Source of the DNA: JBBQFI01 sp038237805
Lineage (GTDB): Bacteria; Verrucomicrobiota; Verrucomicrobiia; Chthoniobacterales; UBA10450
DNA length: 64,000 bases
Assembly (NCBI GenBank): GCA_038237805.1
Contig: JBBRYI010000008.1
Span: forward strand, 62,001-126,000
Direction of reading: 5' to 3'
Below the pieces are notes generated by a model. That model did not search any database. It was not told where the DNA came from and saw only the letters and a list, made by a program, of their open reading frames with translations. The first letter of the stretch is position 1. Every line of letters starts with the position of its first letter. The translations under genes were made by a program, and so were the position numbers. Below, piece by piece: positions 51,896-61,166 of the stretch.

Positions 51896-52786
51896 TCAAC
51901 CCTCCGATTTTTTTGAGCTCGTTTTCTTCTTATGAGTACTGCTCGAGCTCGTGGACGATTTATTTTTCTTTCGAGACGATTTTGCCGATCTCCGGTGGGA
52001 GCGAGATGTGCGCTCGGCCGGTACCCGCACGAAATCCGTTCCCATGTAAGCGGTGAAAGGTTGGCGCTCCACTTCTGTCGCCGCAGGATAATGCCGCGAC
52101 GCCGGCTCTCGGGCAACGAGCGGAGGTCTCCCAAAAATACCGCGCGCAATCTCTTCCGCCAGCTTGTCGCGATACGCGACCGTTTGCGCGAGCCGCGCCT
52201 CCGTCGGGTTGGTGAGAAATCCGCACTCGACCAGAACCCCGGGAATCGTTGTCCGGCGCAAAACATAATAACCGCGTCTCCGAATACCACGATTCTCCGA
52301 TGGCGCGCCGCCGATGACATTCTTGTGAATGTTAGAGGCAAGAGTAGCGCTGTCGCCCCGATAATAATAAGTCTCGATTCCGTTCGCTCCGAGTCGCCCG
52401 GCGGAATTGAAGTGAATGCAGATAAATATTGCGTTGCGATACGAGTTGGCGATCGCGACCCGCGAAGGCAACGGAACAAAAACATCGCTGTAGCGTGTCA
52501 TAACCACTCTGTAACCCGCCAACCGCATTTTCGTTCTCAACCGCAGCGCGACGTCGAGCGCGATATCTTTTTCCGGCACGCGCTGGCCGGGAATACCGCC
52601 GCGATCGAAACCGCCGTGTCCGGCATCAATTACAACAATGGTGGCCTTGGCCCCTTGCGACTCTTGAGCGATTGATTTTGTTTTGCTGCGCGCGAGTGCC
52701 GGTGTGGCAAGGACGAAAGACACCATTGCGCCAGAAATCACTCTGCGCACGAATACTTGCTCGCTCCTCTTCGGGACTAATCGCAT
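51896..52786 (-). CDS. N-acetylmuramoyl-L-alanine amidase (AmiC-like Amidase_3), exported
   Basis: 296 residues with a signal region (VISGAMVSFVLATPALARS, residues 16-34). Amidase_3 domain: TIVVIDAGHGGFDRG (zinc His), EKDIALDVALRLRTKMRLAG, IFICIHFNSAGRLGANGIET (zinc His) and PGVLVECGFLTNPTEARLA (catalytic Glu). A basic Ser/Lys-rich tail of about 60 residues (SSRKKNKSSTSSSSTHKKK) follows and may bind polyanionic wall components. It abuts nnr (stop TGA next to TTG start). The upstream leader contains repeat C. Confidence 0.92.
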   Translation of the reverse strand: MRLVPKRSEQVFVRRVISGAMVSFVLATPALARSKTKSIAQESQGAKATIVVIDAGHGGFDRGGIPGQRVPEKDIALDVALRLRTKMRLAGYRVVMTRYSDVFVPLPSRVAIANSYRNAIFICIHFNSAGRLGANGIETYYYRGDSATLASNIHKNVIGGAPSENRGIRRRGYYVLRRTTIPGVLVECGFLTNPTEARLAQTVAYRDKLAEEIARGIFGRPPLVAREPASRHYPAATEVERQPFTAYMGTDFVRVPAERTSRSHRRSAKSSRKKNKSSTSSSSTHKKKTSSKKSEG

Positions 52787-52807
52787 CGGACAAAGATTCT
52801 AGACAAG

Positions 52808-52926
52808 CCCTCACCCCAACCCTCTCTCACAGGGAGAGGTGGTCCCTTCTCCCACCGGGAGGTGGTCTCTTCTCTCACAGGGAGACGTGGTCCCTTCTCC
52901 CACCGGGAGAAGGTTAGGATGAGGGC
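52808..52926. repeat. Repeat C: CCCTCACCCCAACCCTCTCT ... GGGAGAAGGTTAGGATGAGGG
   Basis: A 119-bp composite palindrome. Outer arms CCCTCACCCCAACCCTCTC and AGAAGGTTAGGATGAGGG enclose three or four alternating GGGAGA(G)GTGGTCCCTTCTC units. Such elements are common between genes in many phyla. Here it lies between the amidase start and the stop of the next upstream gene, with a CCTAACGA copy right after it (52943). Confidence 0.85.
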
Positions 52927-52967
52927 CAACTTCATGTTCTGGCCTAACGAGTCGTGTGAGCTCACGA

Positions 52968-53846
52968 TCATTGTTCATCGTCCTTCCGCGATTCTTCTGG
53001 CCGGGTGGAAAGTTTCGGCGCGGGACTGCGCGCGGCTAACGCGGGGACGTCGCGCACTCCGCCGCTGACCGCGATTTCTCCTCCGGAAGTGCGTCGCAAA
53101 CGCGGGCGCGTTTTTGTTTCCATGAAAGTCGCTTCTCTCAAGAGCTGGCCATTCAGACCGATGTGCGAGTAAGCCCAGGTGCGTGGCGCGGCGCAATGCA
53201 GAATATGCAATTGATTCGCGCGATCGATTTCCTTCTGCGGTTCGTCGTAGGCAATGATACGGCCTAACGAATAAGTCGCATAAACAACCCCGCTCTCTTT
53301 GTTCTCCACCCGCACGTAAAGCGACGTGTGATCGGCAAAACGATTGCTCAGCAAAGAATAGGTGCGGGCTTCGCCGGCCCCCGGCGATCCTTCCGGAATG
53401 CCGACCGTAGTTTGCCAGATCGGACGCGCATTCGTGACTTGGAAGGCTTTCCCCTGCGAATAAAAAAATTTGTTGAGATCGGCGAAGTAAATATTTGCGC
53501 GCACGTGATACGTGCCCGGATCATGCACTCCATAAAGCGGCGTGAGATTGACCTTGCGGACAACGGTCTTGCCCGATTCCACACGCAAGGGCTCATCTTG
53601 CGCGCCCGGCGCGCCGGGCGCGATTGGTTGACCTTCTTTTCCGCTGACCTCAAAACCAAACCAATGCTGCCCGCGATCGTCATGCAATTCGATATCCCGG
53701 CCCGCGAGGTTCGTCACCGCGACCGTCGCGAACACTGGTTCGTAGGCGATGTATTGCAGTCTCTTCAACTTTAACTCTACCTGAATCTGAGCATGCACCG
53801 AGCCCGCCAGAAAAATTAAGCAGACGAGCAGAGCAGGCGTTTTCAT
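52968..53846 (-). CDS. Exported hypothetical protein, beta-rich
   Basis: 292 residues. Signal peptide at 1-19 (LLVCLIFLAGSVHAQ). The mature part starts with an Ig-like strand pattern (QVELKLKRLQYIAYEPVFAT; VTNLAGRDIELHDDRGQHWF; NLTPLYGVHDPGTYHVRANI). The C-terminal 60 residues are basic and disordered. I do not recognise the family. A CCTAACGA copy is at 53263-53270. It follows the PATAN gene by 78 bp on the same strand. Confidence 0.75.
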   Translation of the reverse strand: MKTPALLVCLIFLAGSVHAQIQVELKLKRLQYIAYEPVFATVAVTNLAGRDIELHDDRGQHWFGFEVSGKEGQPIAPGAPGAQDEPLRVESGKTVVRKVNLTPLYGVHDPGTYHVRANIYFADLNKFFYSQGKAFQVTNARPIWQTTVGIPEGSPGAGEARTYSLLSNRFADHTSLYVRVENKESGVVYATYSLGRIIAYDEPQKEIDRANQLHILHCAAPRTWAYSHIGLNGQLLREATFMETKTRPRLRRTSGGEIAVSGGVRDVPALAARSPAPKLSTRPEESRKDDEQ

Positions 53847-53924
53847 GGGCGTAGAGTAATTGGAATGGTTGGAGATTAAAGGAACGCGGCAAGTTCAATA
53901 AAAATGCGGACACCCTCTGAACTT

Positions 53925-54602
53925 CTATAAACCTTGCGTAGTCAATTTGCGCTGTTTCCGGCGCAGCACTGCTTCGATCATGATTTCGTGCCAGGAACGA
54001 GTGATCGCCCGCACCGGGATTGTGACTGAGTTGTCATACGCGAATTCCACCGCGTTCCATCCGACAATTTCATCCAAGGCGTCTTTCGCTTTAGCATTAC
54101 CGGTCTCGGCCTGGAGAATCGCGCCGTCGCGCAAATAAACGACACCGATCTTCTGACCAGACACCATTTGAATCGCGCCACTTTTGTGGCTGAGACAGCA
54201 CATTTGCAGAAGATCGACCGCATGAAAGAAATCGCGACCTTCCGCGCTTGCATCCGCAGCGTGCGCAATCGCTTTTAGCATTCGTTCTCCATCGATCGGC
54301 TCAGGAAAAACTTTCGTTTCGCTTACTTCGAGCCGTTGTTCGGAGGCCGAGTAACCCGGGAAAAAACCGGTCTGTAACTTTGGAAAAATCTCGCTGAAAG
54401 TTCCGCCGAGAATAAATCCATCGATGCCTTTTGCATCCAGTTGCGTCAGTAAAAAATCGCATTGCTGATGACGTTGCGCCCAGGCCTGCGCCTTCGCGCT
54501 GTTGGCAACGAGGTCGCAATCGTGCGCCGTGTAATCCTTCACCATTTGCACCAGCGCTTTGCCGAGCTCGGCATCGCTGTGCACGATGAGCAGTTGCATC
54601 AC
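53925..54602 (-). CDS. DUF4388 (PATAN) domain protein with receiver-like N-terminus
   Basis: 225 residues. Residues 1-115 look like a degenerate receiver (QLLIVHSDAELGKALVQMV; DFLLTQLDAKGIDGFILGG) without the usual acidic pair and Lys, so phosphorylation is unlikely. Residues 120-225 are a PATAN/DUF4388 domain (DLLQMCCLSHKSGAIQMVSG; GVVYLRDGAILQAETGNAKA; ALDEIVGWNAVEFAYDNSV). PATAN proteins bind response regulators and control pilus-based motility in cyanobacteria and Myxococcus. It overlaps the TPR gene upstream by 4 bp. Confidence 0.82.
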   Translation of the reverse strand: MMQLLIVHSDAELGKALVQMVKDYTAHDCDLVANSAKAQAWAQRHQQCDFLLTQLDAKGIDGFILGGTFSEIFPKLQTGFFPGYSASEQRLEVSETKVFPEPIDGERMLKAIAHAADASAEGRDFFHAVDLLQMCCLSHKSGAIQMVSGQKIGVVYLRDGAILQAETGNAKAKDALDEIVGWNAVEFAYDNSVTIPVRAITRSWHEIMIEAVLRRKQRKLTTQGL

Positions 54603-55705
54603 TGCGTCGGCGCGGTGAAGGGCGGCGGAAAAAGATTCAGGAGCCGGTTGGGTTCCGCACGCACCGCCTGCAATTGATCTTTATAATAAACGCGCACGAT
54701 ATATCCGAGGTATTTTCGCGGGCCGCTGTCCACCGACTCGGTTGGCGCTGCCTTGTTAGCCCGATTCCTTTTGCCCGGCACCGGCGGGACGACCGCGGCA
54801 GCCGCTGCAGTTAGAGCAGCGTCGGAAGAGATCGCATCTTTTTTCGGACGCAGATAAGTCACCGTCAGAATTTCCGGATTCGCTTCCTGCCAGTTATGAT
54901 GCGGAGTTACCCATTCATAACTAACGTCCGCATCGGTGAGGACGACACGCTGATTGTTATCGGCTGTGTCATAAAAAAAGACCTGTATTTTGACTTGCGT
55001 GTAATCGATCGGTGTCGCCGGGCGCTTCTTTACCGCGACGCGTAACGCCAAATGCGTTTCCGCGTCGGGATCATTCGTCACTGTCGGTGTCACTTCCGTG
55101 ATTCCGAAAGTCGAGCCCTCGGGAATTCCGTCAGCGCCGAAAGCCAGAGCCGCCGCCGCCGCTGCTCCAGGCGTGCTCGCTGCCGCAGGCACACCGATTC
55201 TTAATTTCATATCAGCTAACTCGTAGAGCGGACCTGCCGCAGGCCCGAGTTCCTGCACCCGTCGCCACGTTTCATTCGAGCGATCGAAGAGCTGGATCGA
55301 TTCGTAAATCATCGCCATCTCAGCGAGAGCGTTTGCGTTCTTCGGTTCGTTTTGCACTGCTTCCTGCAAACGAGCGAGCGCAGTAGTAGTGTCACCGCGC
55401 TCGCGAAGTTTTCGCGCCTGGCGCAGCAAACGATCGGCCATCGAGAGAGCTTCCTGTGTCGTCGCCCCGGTGGGCGCAGCTGAAGTCTGTGGGAGAGTCA
55501 CCGATGTTGGTTCTTCCGCGGATGGAAGTGTCGACGGAACTGTGCTAACAACCGGTTGCGTCAGTTTATAAGCAGCGTGTGTTTGCGACGCATAATAGTA
55601 CGCGACCGCCACCAGTTCGGCGACGCCCACGAGCGCGACAAAGCTCAGCGCTATCGCCAGCGACTTATCCGACCGCAGCGTGGATGAAAATGGCAGGGCA
55701 TGCAT
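54599..55705 (-). CDS. Membrane-anchored TPR protein
   Basis: 368 residues. An N-terminal membrane helix (LAIALSFVALVGVAELVAVA, about 15-35) and a Pro/Thr-rich linker precede TPR-like helices at about 95-165 (LRERGDTTTALARLQEAVQN; NALAEMAMIYESIQLFDRS). A beta-rich C-terminal domain runs from 185 to 350 (HLALRVAVKKRPATPIDYTQ; QVFFYDTADNNQRVVLTDAD). Its stop overlaps the PATAN start, so the two proteins probably act together. Function unknown. Confidence 0.8.
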   Translation of the reverse strand: MHALPFSSTLRSDKSLAIALSFVALVGVAELVAVAYYYASQTHAAYKLTQPVVSTVPSTLPSAEEPTSVTLPQTSAAPTGATTQEALSMADRLLRQARKLRERGDTTTALARLQEAVQNEPKNANALAEMAMIYESIQLFDRSNETWRRVQELGPAAGPLYELADMKLRIGVPAAASTPGAAAAAALAFGADGIPEGSTFGITEVTPTVTNDPDAETHLALRVAVKKRPATPIDYTQVKIQVFFYDTADNNQRVVLTDADVSYEWVTPHHNWQEANPEILTVTYLRPKKDAISSDAALTAAAAAVVPPVPGKRNRANKAAPTESVDSGPRKYLGYIVRVYYKDQLQAVRAEPNRLLNLFPPPFTAPTQ

Positions 55706-55749
55706 GTTTACCCTCGGAATTTTTTAGGCACGCTCCTTCTGCTGTCAAC

Positions 55750-56220
55750 TCAGCGCGAAATATCGGTTTGGCTTAACAACTTAAATCCTTCACCGAGCAA
55801 CACGGAAGAGGCGCATTCCGTATCATCCAGATGCAAAGCAAGTGCGGCGTATCCGCGCGGACGGGTGAGTAAGGGATAGGTGAAATGCACATTCACTTCC
55901 GCCATTAAAAGCGCTGCAAGCAGTTTTGAAAGTTGCGTCGCGACCTCGCGCATTTCTACAACCACCATTTCGCATACGCCGAAGGGAACGTTGTTCTCTT
56001 TAAAAAGTTCCAACACACGCTCCGGGTCGCTCACGACGATGCGCGCGATCGCGGAATCGGTTGATTCGGAAATGCTCAGGGCAACCACAGTCGTCTGATT
56101 GAGATTGAGCAGTTTTACGATGTCGAGCATTGCGCCGACTTTGTTCGGCAAAAAAATCGAGAATTGCTTCACCAGCGGTCCGCCAATTTTTGATGTGGTC
56201 TCGGGTAATTTAACAGCCAT
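55750..56220 (-). CDS. Tandem ACT-domain protein
   Basis: 156 residues from the ATG at 56218-56220 (a frame to 56331 adds 37 residues without support). Two ACT-like modules: QFSIFLPNKVGAMLDIVKLL with VVALSISESTDSAIARIVVS (residues 15-75), and VVVEMREVATQLSKLLAALL with VNVHFTYPLLTRPRGYAALA (80-140). There is no catalytic domain. Such small proteins are thought to sense amino acids. It is read divergently from lysS, 159 bp apart. Confidence 0.82.
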   Translation of the reverse strand: MAVKLPETTSKIGGPLVKQFSIFLPNKVGAMLDIVKLLNLNQTTVVALSISESTDSAIARIVVSDPERVLELFKENNVPFGVCEMVVVEMREVATQLSKLLAALLMAEVNVHFTYPLLTRPRGYAALALHLDDTECASSVLLGEGFKLLSQTDISR

Positions 56221-56379
56221 GAGAGAATCGCTCCGTGCGCTAATATTGCGCAGCAGCTTCCGCGCGAACGGGCGGAACTTTTCGCCTTGGACGGGGCGAA
56301 TGCAAACTGAAAGTTTAGGGCAAGCGGTCACGCTTCCTCCTGTTAAATCGAGACTTTCTGTCTAGAGTCGCTCTTCTGC

Positions 56380-57831
56380 ATGGAAGAAGAGAATGATCTG
56401 ATCGCGCAGCGACGCGAAAAGCTCGAAAAATTGCGCGCTCACGGTGTCGCGCCTTTCGGGGCCGCATTCGAAACCAACGGAACCATCGCGCAAGTACGGG
56501 AAAAATTTGCCGAAGGCGAAACCTTGCGCGCGGCCGGTCGCATCACGGCGCATCGCAACATGGGAAAAAGCCATTTCGTCGACTTGCGGGATTCAACGGG
56601 ACGCATCCAGGTTTATATCCACGCGAAAGAAGTGGGACCGGAAACGCTTGAAATTTTCGATCTGCTCGACATTGGCGATTTCATTGGTGTCGAAGGCGAA
56701 TGTTTTTTGACTAAGACGAGCGAACCGACACTAAAAGTTCGCTCGCTTTCGGTATTGGGAAAATCTTTGCGACCCCTTCCGGAAAAGTGGCACGGGCTCC
56801 AGGACGTCGAAACGCGCTACCGGCAACGCTATCTCGATCTCCTGACTAACGAGGAGTCGCGATCTATTTTTGAAAAGCGAATCGTGATTCTGCGCGAGAT
56901 ACGCCGTTTCATGGAAGAGCGCGGATTTCTGGAAGTGGAAACGCCGATGTTACAGGCGGTCGCGGGCGGCGCCGCGGCCGAGCCGTTCCGCACGCATCAC
57001 AAGGCGCTCGGTCTCGATCTTTACCTGCGCATTGCGCCGGAGCTTTATCTTAAACGATTGCTTGTCGGCGGTTTCAACAAAGTCTTTGAGTTGAACCGTA
57101 ACTTCCGGAACGAAGGAATTTCGCGCAAACACAATCCCGAATTCACAATGCTGGAAGGATATTGGGCCTACGCCGATTTCGAAAAAATCGCGGACCTCGT
57201 CGAAGAATTGATCTGTCATCTCGCGCAGACGCTTTCCGGTTCGATGCAAGTCGAGCATCGCGATAGCGAAGGAAATGTGACGCGGACGATTAATCTGACG
57301 CGGCCCTGGCGGCGCGCGCGTTATCGCGACCTCATTCGCGAAACCGATCCCAAATGGTTCGATTACACAGACGAAAAACGACGTGAACGCGCGAGGGAGC
57401 TAGGCATCGAAATCAATCCGCGCATGGCCGATTACGAAGTGACGCAACAAATCTTCGAAAAGTTGGTGGAAGAAAAAACATTCGATCCACTCTTCGTCAC
57501 GCATTGCCCGAAAGAGTTAGTTCCGTTGGCCAAGCAAAATTTGGAGGACGATTCGCTGGTCGATGTTTACGAGTTGATCATCAACGGCGTCGAAATTTCT
57601 CCTGGCTATTCGGAATTGAACGATCCCCTGACACAGCGTCAACGTCTTCTCGAACAAGCGGGCGAAGAAACGCAAAAGATCGACGAAGAGTTTTTGCTCG
57701 CGCTCGAACACGGCATGCCGTCCGCGGGCGGATTCGGACTTGGCATCGATCGCCTAACGATGCTCCTTACCGGCGCCGAATCGATTCGCGATGTGATTTT
57801 GTTTCCGCTGCTCAAACCGAAACGGGATTAG
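56380..57831 (+). CDS. lysS: Lysyl-tRNA synthetase, class II
   Basis: 483 residues. The N-terminal OB-fold anticodon-binding domain spans about 45-145 (AAGRITAHRNMGKSHFVDLR). The class II core has motif 1 (FMEERGFLEVETPMLQ), motif 2 (NRNFRNEGISRKHNPEFTML) and motif 3 (GFGLGIDRLTMLLTG). It charges tRNA-Lys. Length and start are typical. A CCTAACGA copy lies inside the motif 3 codons (57753-57760, read RLT), where the family is strongly conserved. Confidence 0.95.
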   Translation: MEEENDLIAQRREKLEKLRAHGVAPFGAAFETNGTIAQVREKFAEGETLRAAGRITAHRNMGKSHFVDLRDSTGRIQVYIHAKEVGPETLEIFDLLDIGDFIGVEGECFLTKTSEPTLKVRSLSVLGKSLRPLPEKWHGLQDVETRYRQRYLDLLTNEESRSIFEKRIVILREIRRFMEERGFLEVETPMLQAVAGGAAAEPFRTHHKALGLDLYLRIAPELYLKRLLVGGFNKVFELNRNFRNEGISRKHNPEFTMLEGYWAYADFEKIADLVEELICHLAQTLSGSMQVEHRDSEGNVTRTINLTRPWRRARYRDLIRETDPKWFDYTDEKRRERARELGIEINPRMADYEVTQQIFEKLVEEKTFDPLFVTHCPKELVPLAKQNLEDDSLVDVYELIINGVEISPGYSELNDPLTQRQRLLEQAGEETQKIDEEFLLALEHGMPSAGGFGLGIDRLTMLLTGAESIRDVILFPLLKPKRD

Positions 57832-57917
57832 CACTTGCATGCAAGATCGCAGGCATCGCCTGGCGTTTGTAAAATGCAGTGGATGAAATCCGTCGCGTGC
57901 GTGCTAAGTTTGGGGAA

Positions 57918-58253
57918 ATGGATACGCCTGAAATTACTGCTTACTTGAAAACGACGTGCGGCTGGAGCGGCGGCGTTCGAGCTGTGCTCGCCAAATACAA
58001 TCTCAAATATACCGAGAAGGATATTATTCAGAACCCGGCTTTTCGCTGGGAGATGGAAACAAAGAGCGGTCAGCCCCTTTCGCCTTGCGTGGAGATTAAC
58101 GGCAAAATGCTCGCCGATATCAGCGGGGAGGAAGTCGAGAATTATTTGATCGAAAACGATCTCGTGGCGCAGAGTGACGCTACGACCGCAGTGCCAACAA
58201 ACGCTCCATGCCCGCCGGAACAGCACGGGACCGCGGTGAAAATGCGCATGTGA
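57918..58253 (+). CDS. Glutaredoxin-like protein with CGWS active site
   Basis: 111 residues from the ATG at 57918, with GGGGA just upstream as ribosome-binding site; a frame from 57879 is less likely. A thioredoxin-fold glutaredoxin: YLKTTCGWSGGVRAVLAKYN (active-site CGWS near residue 15, one Cys as in CGFS monothiol types), SGQPLSPCVEINGKMLADIS (cis-Pro region, with an added Cys) and GEEVENYLIEN. The C-terminal 25 residues are non-conserved and contain one Cys. Monothiol glutaredoxins take part in iron-sulfur handling; this one is a divergent member. It lies between lysS and the PBP gene on the same strand. Confidence 0.78.
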   Translation: MDTPEITAYLKTTCGWSGGVRAVLAKYNLKYTEKDIIQNPAFRWEMETKSGQPLSPCVEINGKMLADISGEEVENYLIENDLVAQSDATTAVPTNAPCPPEQHGTAVKMRM

Positions 58254-58336
58254 TTCGTTGAACTGTTGCAGCGCTCAAGTGTCAAAAGCGTTTTGCGGAT
58301 TAACGCCTCGACGCTAAATCGCTGCAACGCCCGACG

Positions 58337-60517
58337 ATGAAACTTTTCGCGCGCTACCCGCTCTCGAACAAAAGCGGTAGCTCAAATAAGAAGCGCAGCA
58401 GCTTCCTTAATTGGAAACTGGCGCTGCTGCTCATTCCGCTCGCTGTCGGCTTCGGCGTGCTCCTCTTTTTCGGCGCCTGGGCGCAAAGCTTCGACATGCA
58501 GAAGCTGGACGAAATGCCGGAGCGTAACACCGTCTTCGACGTTGATGGTAAAATTTACAGCCGGCTCGCGGGGGCGAATCGGTTGAAGGTTTCATTTAGC
58601 GAGGTCTCACCTTTGTTCGTCGACGCGCTCGTGGCGCGCGAAGACACGCGGTTTTTCGAACACAGTGGTGTGGATTGGCGCGGCGTTTTGCGTGCGCTCT
58701 ATCGCGATATCGCCACGCGCTCGGCCAAGGAAGGCGCGAGCAGCATCACCCAACAACTCGCGCGCAACAGTCTGCCGCTTGGGGGCCGCACCATCAGCCG
58801 TAAATTACTCGAAGCGATGGTGGCATTTCGCATCGAGCGCGAATATTCCAAGCAGCAGATTCTCGAGCTCTATATGAACCGAATTTATTTCGGTTCCGGC
58901 TGTTACGGAATTGAGACGGCGTGCCAGGCCTACTTTGGTAAAGATGCGTCGAAACTAAATCTTGCGGAAGCTGCTTTGCTGGCCGGGATCATCCGCGGTC
59001 CGAACCGGTATTCTCCGCTGAAAAATCCGAAGGGAGCGACCATTCAGCGCGACACCGTAATTGATCGGATGCTGGATTTGAAAAAAATTCCCGCGTCTCA
59101 GGCGCAGGAGGCGAAACTCGCGAAAGTCACCTCGCATCCGAAACGGCTGCCGCTTATCCAGGAAAATTATGCGATGGATGCGGTGCAGCGCGATTTGAAT
59201 TTGCTCCTGACCCAGGATCAGATCGACAACGGCGGGCTCTATATTTACACAACGCTCGATGCCAGCGTGCAAAACGCGGCGACGATCGCGCTCGAAACAC
59301 AGCTGGCCAAAATCGAGAACCAATCCAACTTTCGTCATCCGAAAAAGTCGGACTACCACGCGCCGGAAGACGTGCCTGACGCAGCGATGCCCTATCTCGA
59401 AGGCGCGCTCGTCGCTATCGACAATGCCAGTGGCGGTATCCGTGCGCTCGTGGGCGGTCGCGATTATGTGCAGAGCAAATTCAATCGCGCGTTGCCGCCG
59501 GCGAACCGGCAGATCGGTTCGTCGTTCAAACCATTCGTCTACACGCTCGCCTTCATGCACGGCATTCTCCCGGGTGCAACGATCAGCGACGGTCCGATCG
59601 AGCCGGGAGAGATCACGGGCGCTGGGAATTGGTCACCCGGAAATTCAGATGGAACCTTCGGCGGCGTTCAACCCGCTTCGTATGGTCTGATTCATTCCCG
59701 CAATACGATGAGCGTGCGCATCGGCGAGTTCGCTCGCCTGGATGATGTGCAAAAAATTGCGTTCACACTCGGACTCGGGCAAAACATTCCGCACGTTCCG
59801 GCGATCTATATCGGTTCGTTTGAAACGAATCTGAAAGATCTGACTGCGGCTTACACGGTTTTTCCAAACGCCGGCGTCCGCAAGCAGGCCTACATCATCG
59901 AACGCATCGACGATCCCGATCACAATCCGATTTATCGTGCGGCGCATGTTTTACTTCCCACGCTCGACCCGAGCGCGTGCTGGATGACTTCGAAGTTAAT
60001 GGAGGAAGTCTTGACGCACGGGACGGCGGCGGCCTCTCGCTCGTTAGGCTTTAAATTGCCGGCTGCGGGAAAAACCGGAACTACCAACGATTACAAAGAT
60101 GCCTGGTTTGTCGGATACACCAGTGCGCTCACTTGCGGCGTTTGGGTTGGCTTCGATCAGCCGGTCACAATTATCCCGCACGGATACGGCGCGGCGCTCG
60201 CGCTACCGGTGTGGACACAAGTGATGAACAAAGCGGCGCAACGTTATCCAGCGCAGGAATTGCAACCGAGCATGCCGCAAGCGCGCGCCGTGGTCTGCGC
60301 CTACTCCAATCAACTCGCGACGACCGGATGTGAGGCCGCAGGGACAGCTTACGAAATCACCCTGCCCGCGGACAAAGTGCCTACCGTTCCATGTCAGGAT
60401 CACGGCGGGGGAGACACGCAACTCGTGCAAAAACTTCAGGCCGCCGGTCAAAAAGCCGCCGCTTTACCGAACAAATTTCTGCAATCATTCCGAAAATTCT
60501 TCGGCGGCGGACGTTAA
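58337..60517 (+). CDS. Class A penicillin-binding protein (bifunctional PBP1)
   Basis: 726 residues. Membrane anchor at about 30-52 (LALLLIPLAVGFGVLLFFGA). The GT51 glycosyltransferase has catalytic Glu in VAREDTRFFEHSGVDWRG, then GASSITQQLARN and LELYMNRIYFGSGCYGIE. The transpeptidase has the SxxK motif in GSSFKPFVYTL, SxN in HSRNTMSVRIG and KTG in AAGKTGTTNDYKDAWFVGYT. It polymerises and cross-links peptidoglycan. The C-terminus is short, with no extra domain. A CCTAACGA copy is at 60041-60048. Confidence 0.95.
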   Translation: MKLFARYPLSNKSGSSNKKRSSFLNWKLALLLIPLAVGFGVLLFFGAWAQSFDMQKLDEMPERNTVFDVDGKIYSRLAGANRLKVSFSEVSPLFVDALVAREDTRFFEHSGVDWRGVLRALYRDIATRSAKEGASSITQQLARNSLPLGGRTISRKLLEAMVAFRIEREYSKQQILELYMNRIYFGSGCYGIETACQAYFGKDASKLNLAEAALLAGIIRGPNRYSPLKNPKGATIQRDTVIDRMLDLKKIPASQAQEAKLAKVTSHPKRLPLIQENYAMDAVQRDLNLLLTQDQIDNGGLYIYTTLDASVQNAATIALETQLAKIENQSNFRHPKKSDYHAPEDVPDAAMPYLEGALVAIDNASGGIRALVGGRDYVQSKFNRALPPANRQIGSSFKPFVYTLAFMHGILPGATISDGPIEPGEITGAGNWSPGNSDGTFGGVQPASYGLIHSRNTMSVRIGEFARLDDVQKIAFTLGLGQNIPHVPAIYIGSFETNLKDLTAAYTVFPNAGVRKQAYIIERIDDPDHNPIYRAAHVLLPTLDPSACWMTSKLMEEVLTHGTAAASRSLGFKLPAAGKTGTTNDYKDAWFVGYTSALTCGVWVGFDQPVTIIPHGYGAALALPVWTQVMNKAAQRYPAQELQPSMPQARAVVCAYSNQLATTGCEAAGTAYEITLPADKVPTVPCQDHGGGDTQLVQKLQAAGQKAAALPNKFLQSFRKFFGGGR

Positions 60518-60539
60518 TGCTGCTACGGCGCAACGTCTG

Positions 60540-61163
60540 TCACTGCGCACGCGTGACGGCCTTGTCAGGTTGATTTTGCCTAACGAGTTGTTCGTAGTCA
60601 GCTGCGGTATCGATATCGATCGCGCCCTCGGGAAACGCATACTCTGCGACGTCTTTTCGGTGATTGAGAATGACTTGTTTCGCGCCACTGTCTTCATCGA
60701 GCACAAAGAGCTCATCGAAATAGGCACGGGCAAATAAAGCCGGAACCCCCAACGTTTCGGCATAACTGGAAGCGACAATCGGTTTTTTCGTTTCTGTGTG
60801 TATTGCGGCCAGGTCGCCGATGGTCTTCGCATCGACCAAAGGCTGATCGCACGCGAGCAGAATGACCGCATCGAGATTCGGATACGCTCCGAGCAAACCT
60901 CGTAATCCTGCCCGGATGGAATTTCCAATTCCGCGCTGCCACATTTCGTTTTCAATCAAGAACTCCCTTGTCTCTGCCAATTCCGCTAATATGTGATCGC
61001 GGTCCGCGCCCACAACGACAGCGACGGGAGAACATCCGGCCGCCGTCGCAACATCAATCATTCGACGAAGAAAGGTTTGACCGCGAAATCTCAGAAGCTG
61101 TTTGGCCCTGCCAAAACGAGAGGAACCTCCCGCAGCGAGGATGATCGCACCGATTTTTTCCAT
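60540..61163 (-). CDS. MocA/MobA-like molybdenum-cofactor nucleotidyltransferase
   Basis: 207 residues. The nucleotide-binding N-terminus is GAIILAAGGSSRFGRAKQLL; other marks are VVVGADRDHI, WQRGIGNSIRAGLRG and ILLACDQPLVDAKTI. It matches MocA-type enzymes that make molybdopterin cytosine dinucleotide for xanthine-oxidase-family hydroxylases. It starts 3 bp after the XdhC-like gene stop, and the junction carries a CCTAACGA copy (61166). With XdhC and the PaoC remnant it forms a molybdenum-hydroxylase maturation cluster. Confidence 0.87.
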   Translation of the reverse strand: MEKIGAIILAAGGSSRFGRAKQLLRFRGQTFLRRMIDVATAAGCSPVAVVVGADRDHILAELAETREFLIENEMWQRGIGNSIRAGLRGLLGAYPNLDAVILLACDQPLVDAKTIGDLAAIHTETKKPIVASSYAETLGVPALFARAYFDELFVLDEDSGAKQVILNHRKDVAEYAFPEGAIDIDTAADYEQLVRQNQPDKAVTRAQ

Positions 61164-61166
61164 CGC

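Noticed and set aside
52808..52926. Possible CRISPR array in the GGGAGA/GTGGTCCC repeats
   Set aside because: The units are alternating inverted copies without unique spacers; it is a composite palindrome.
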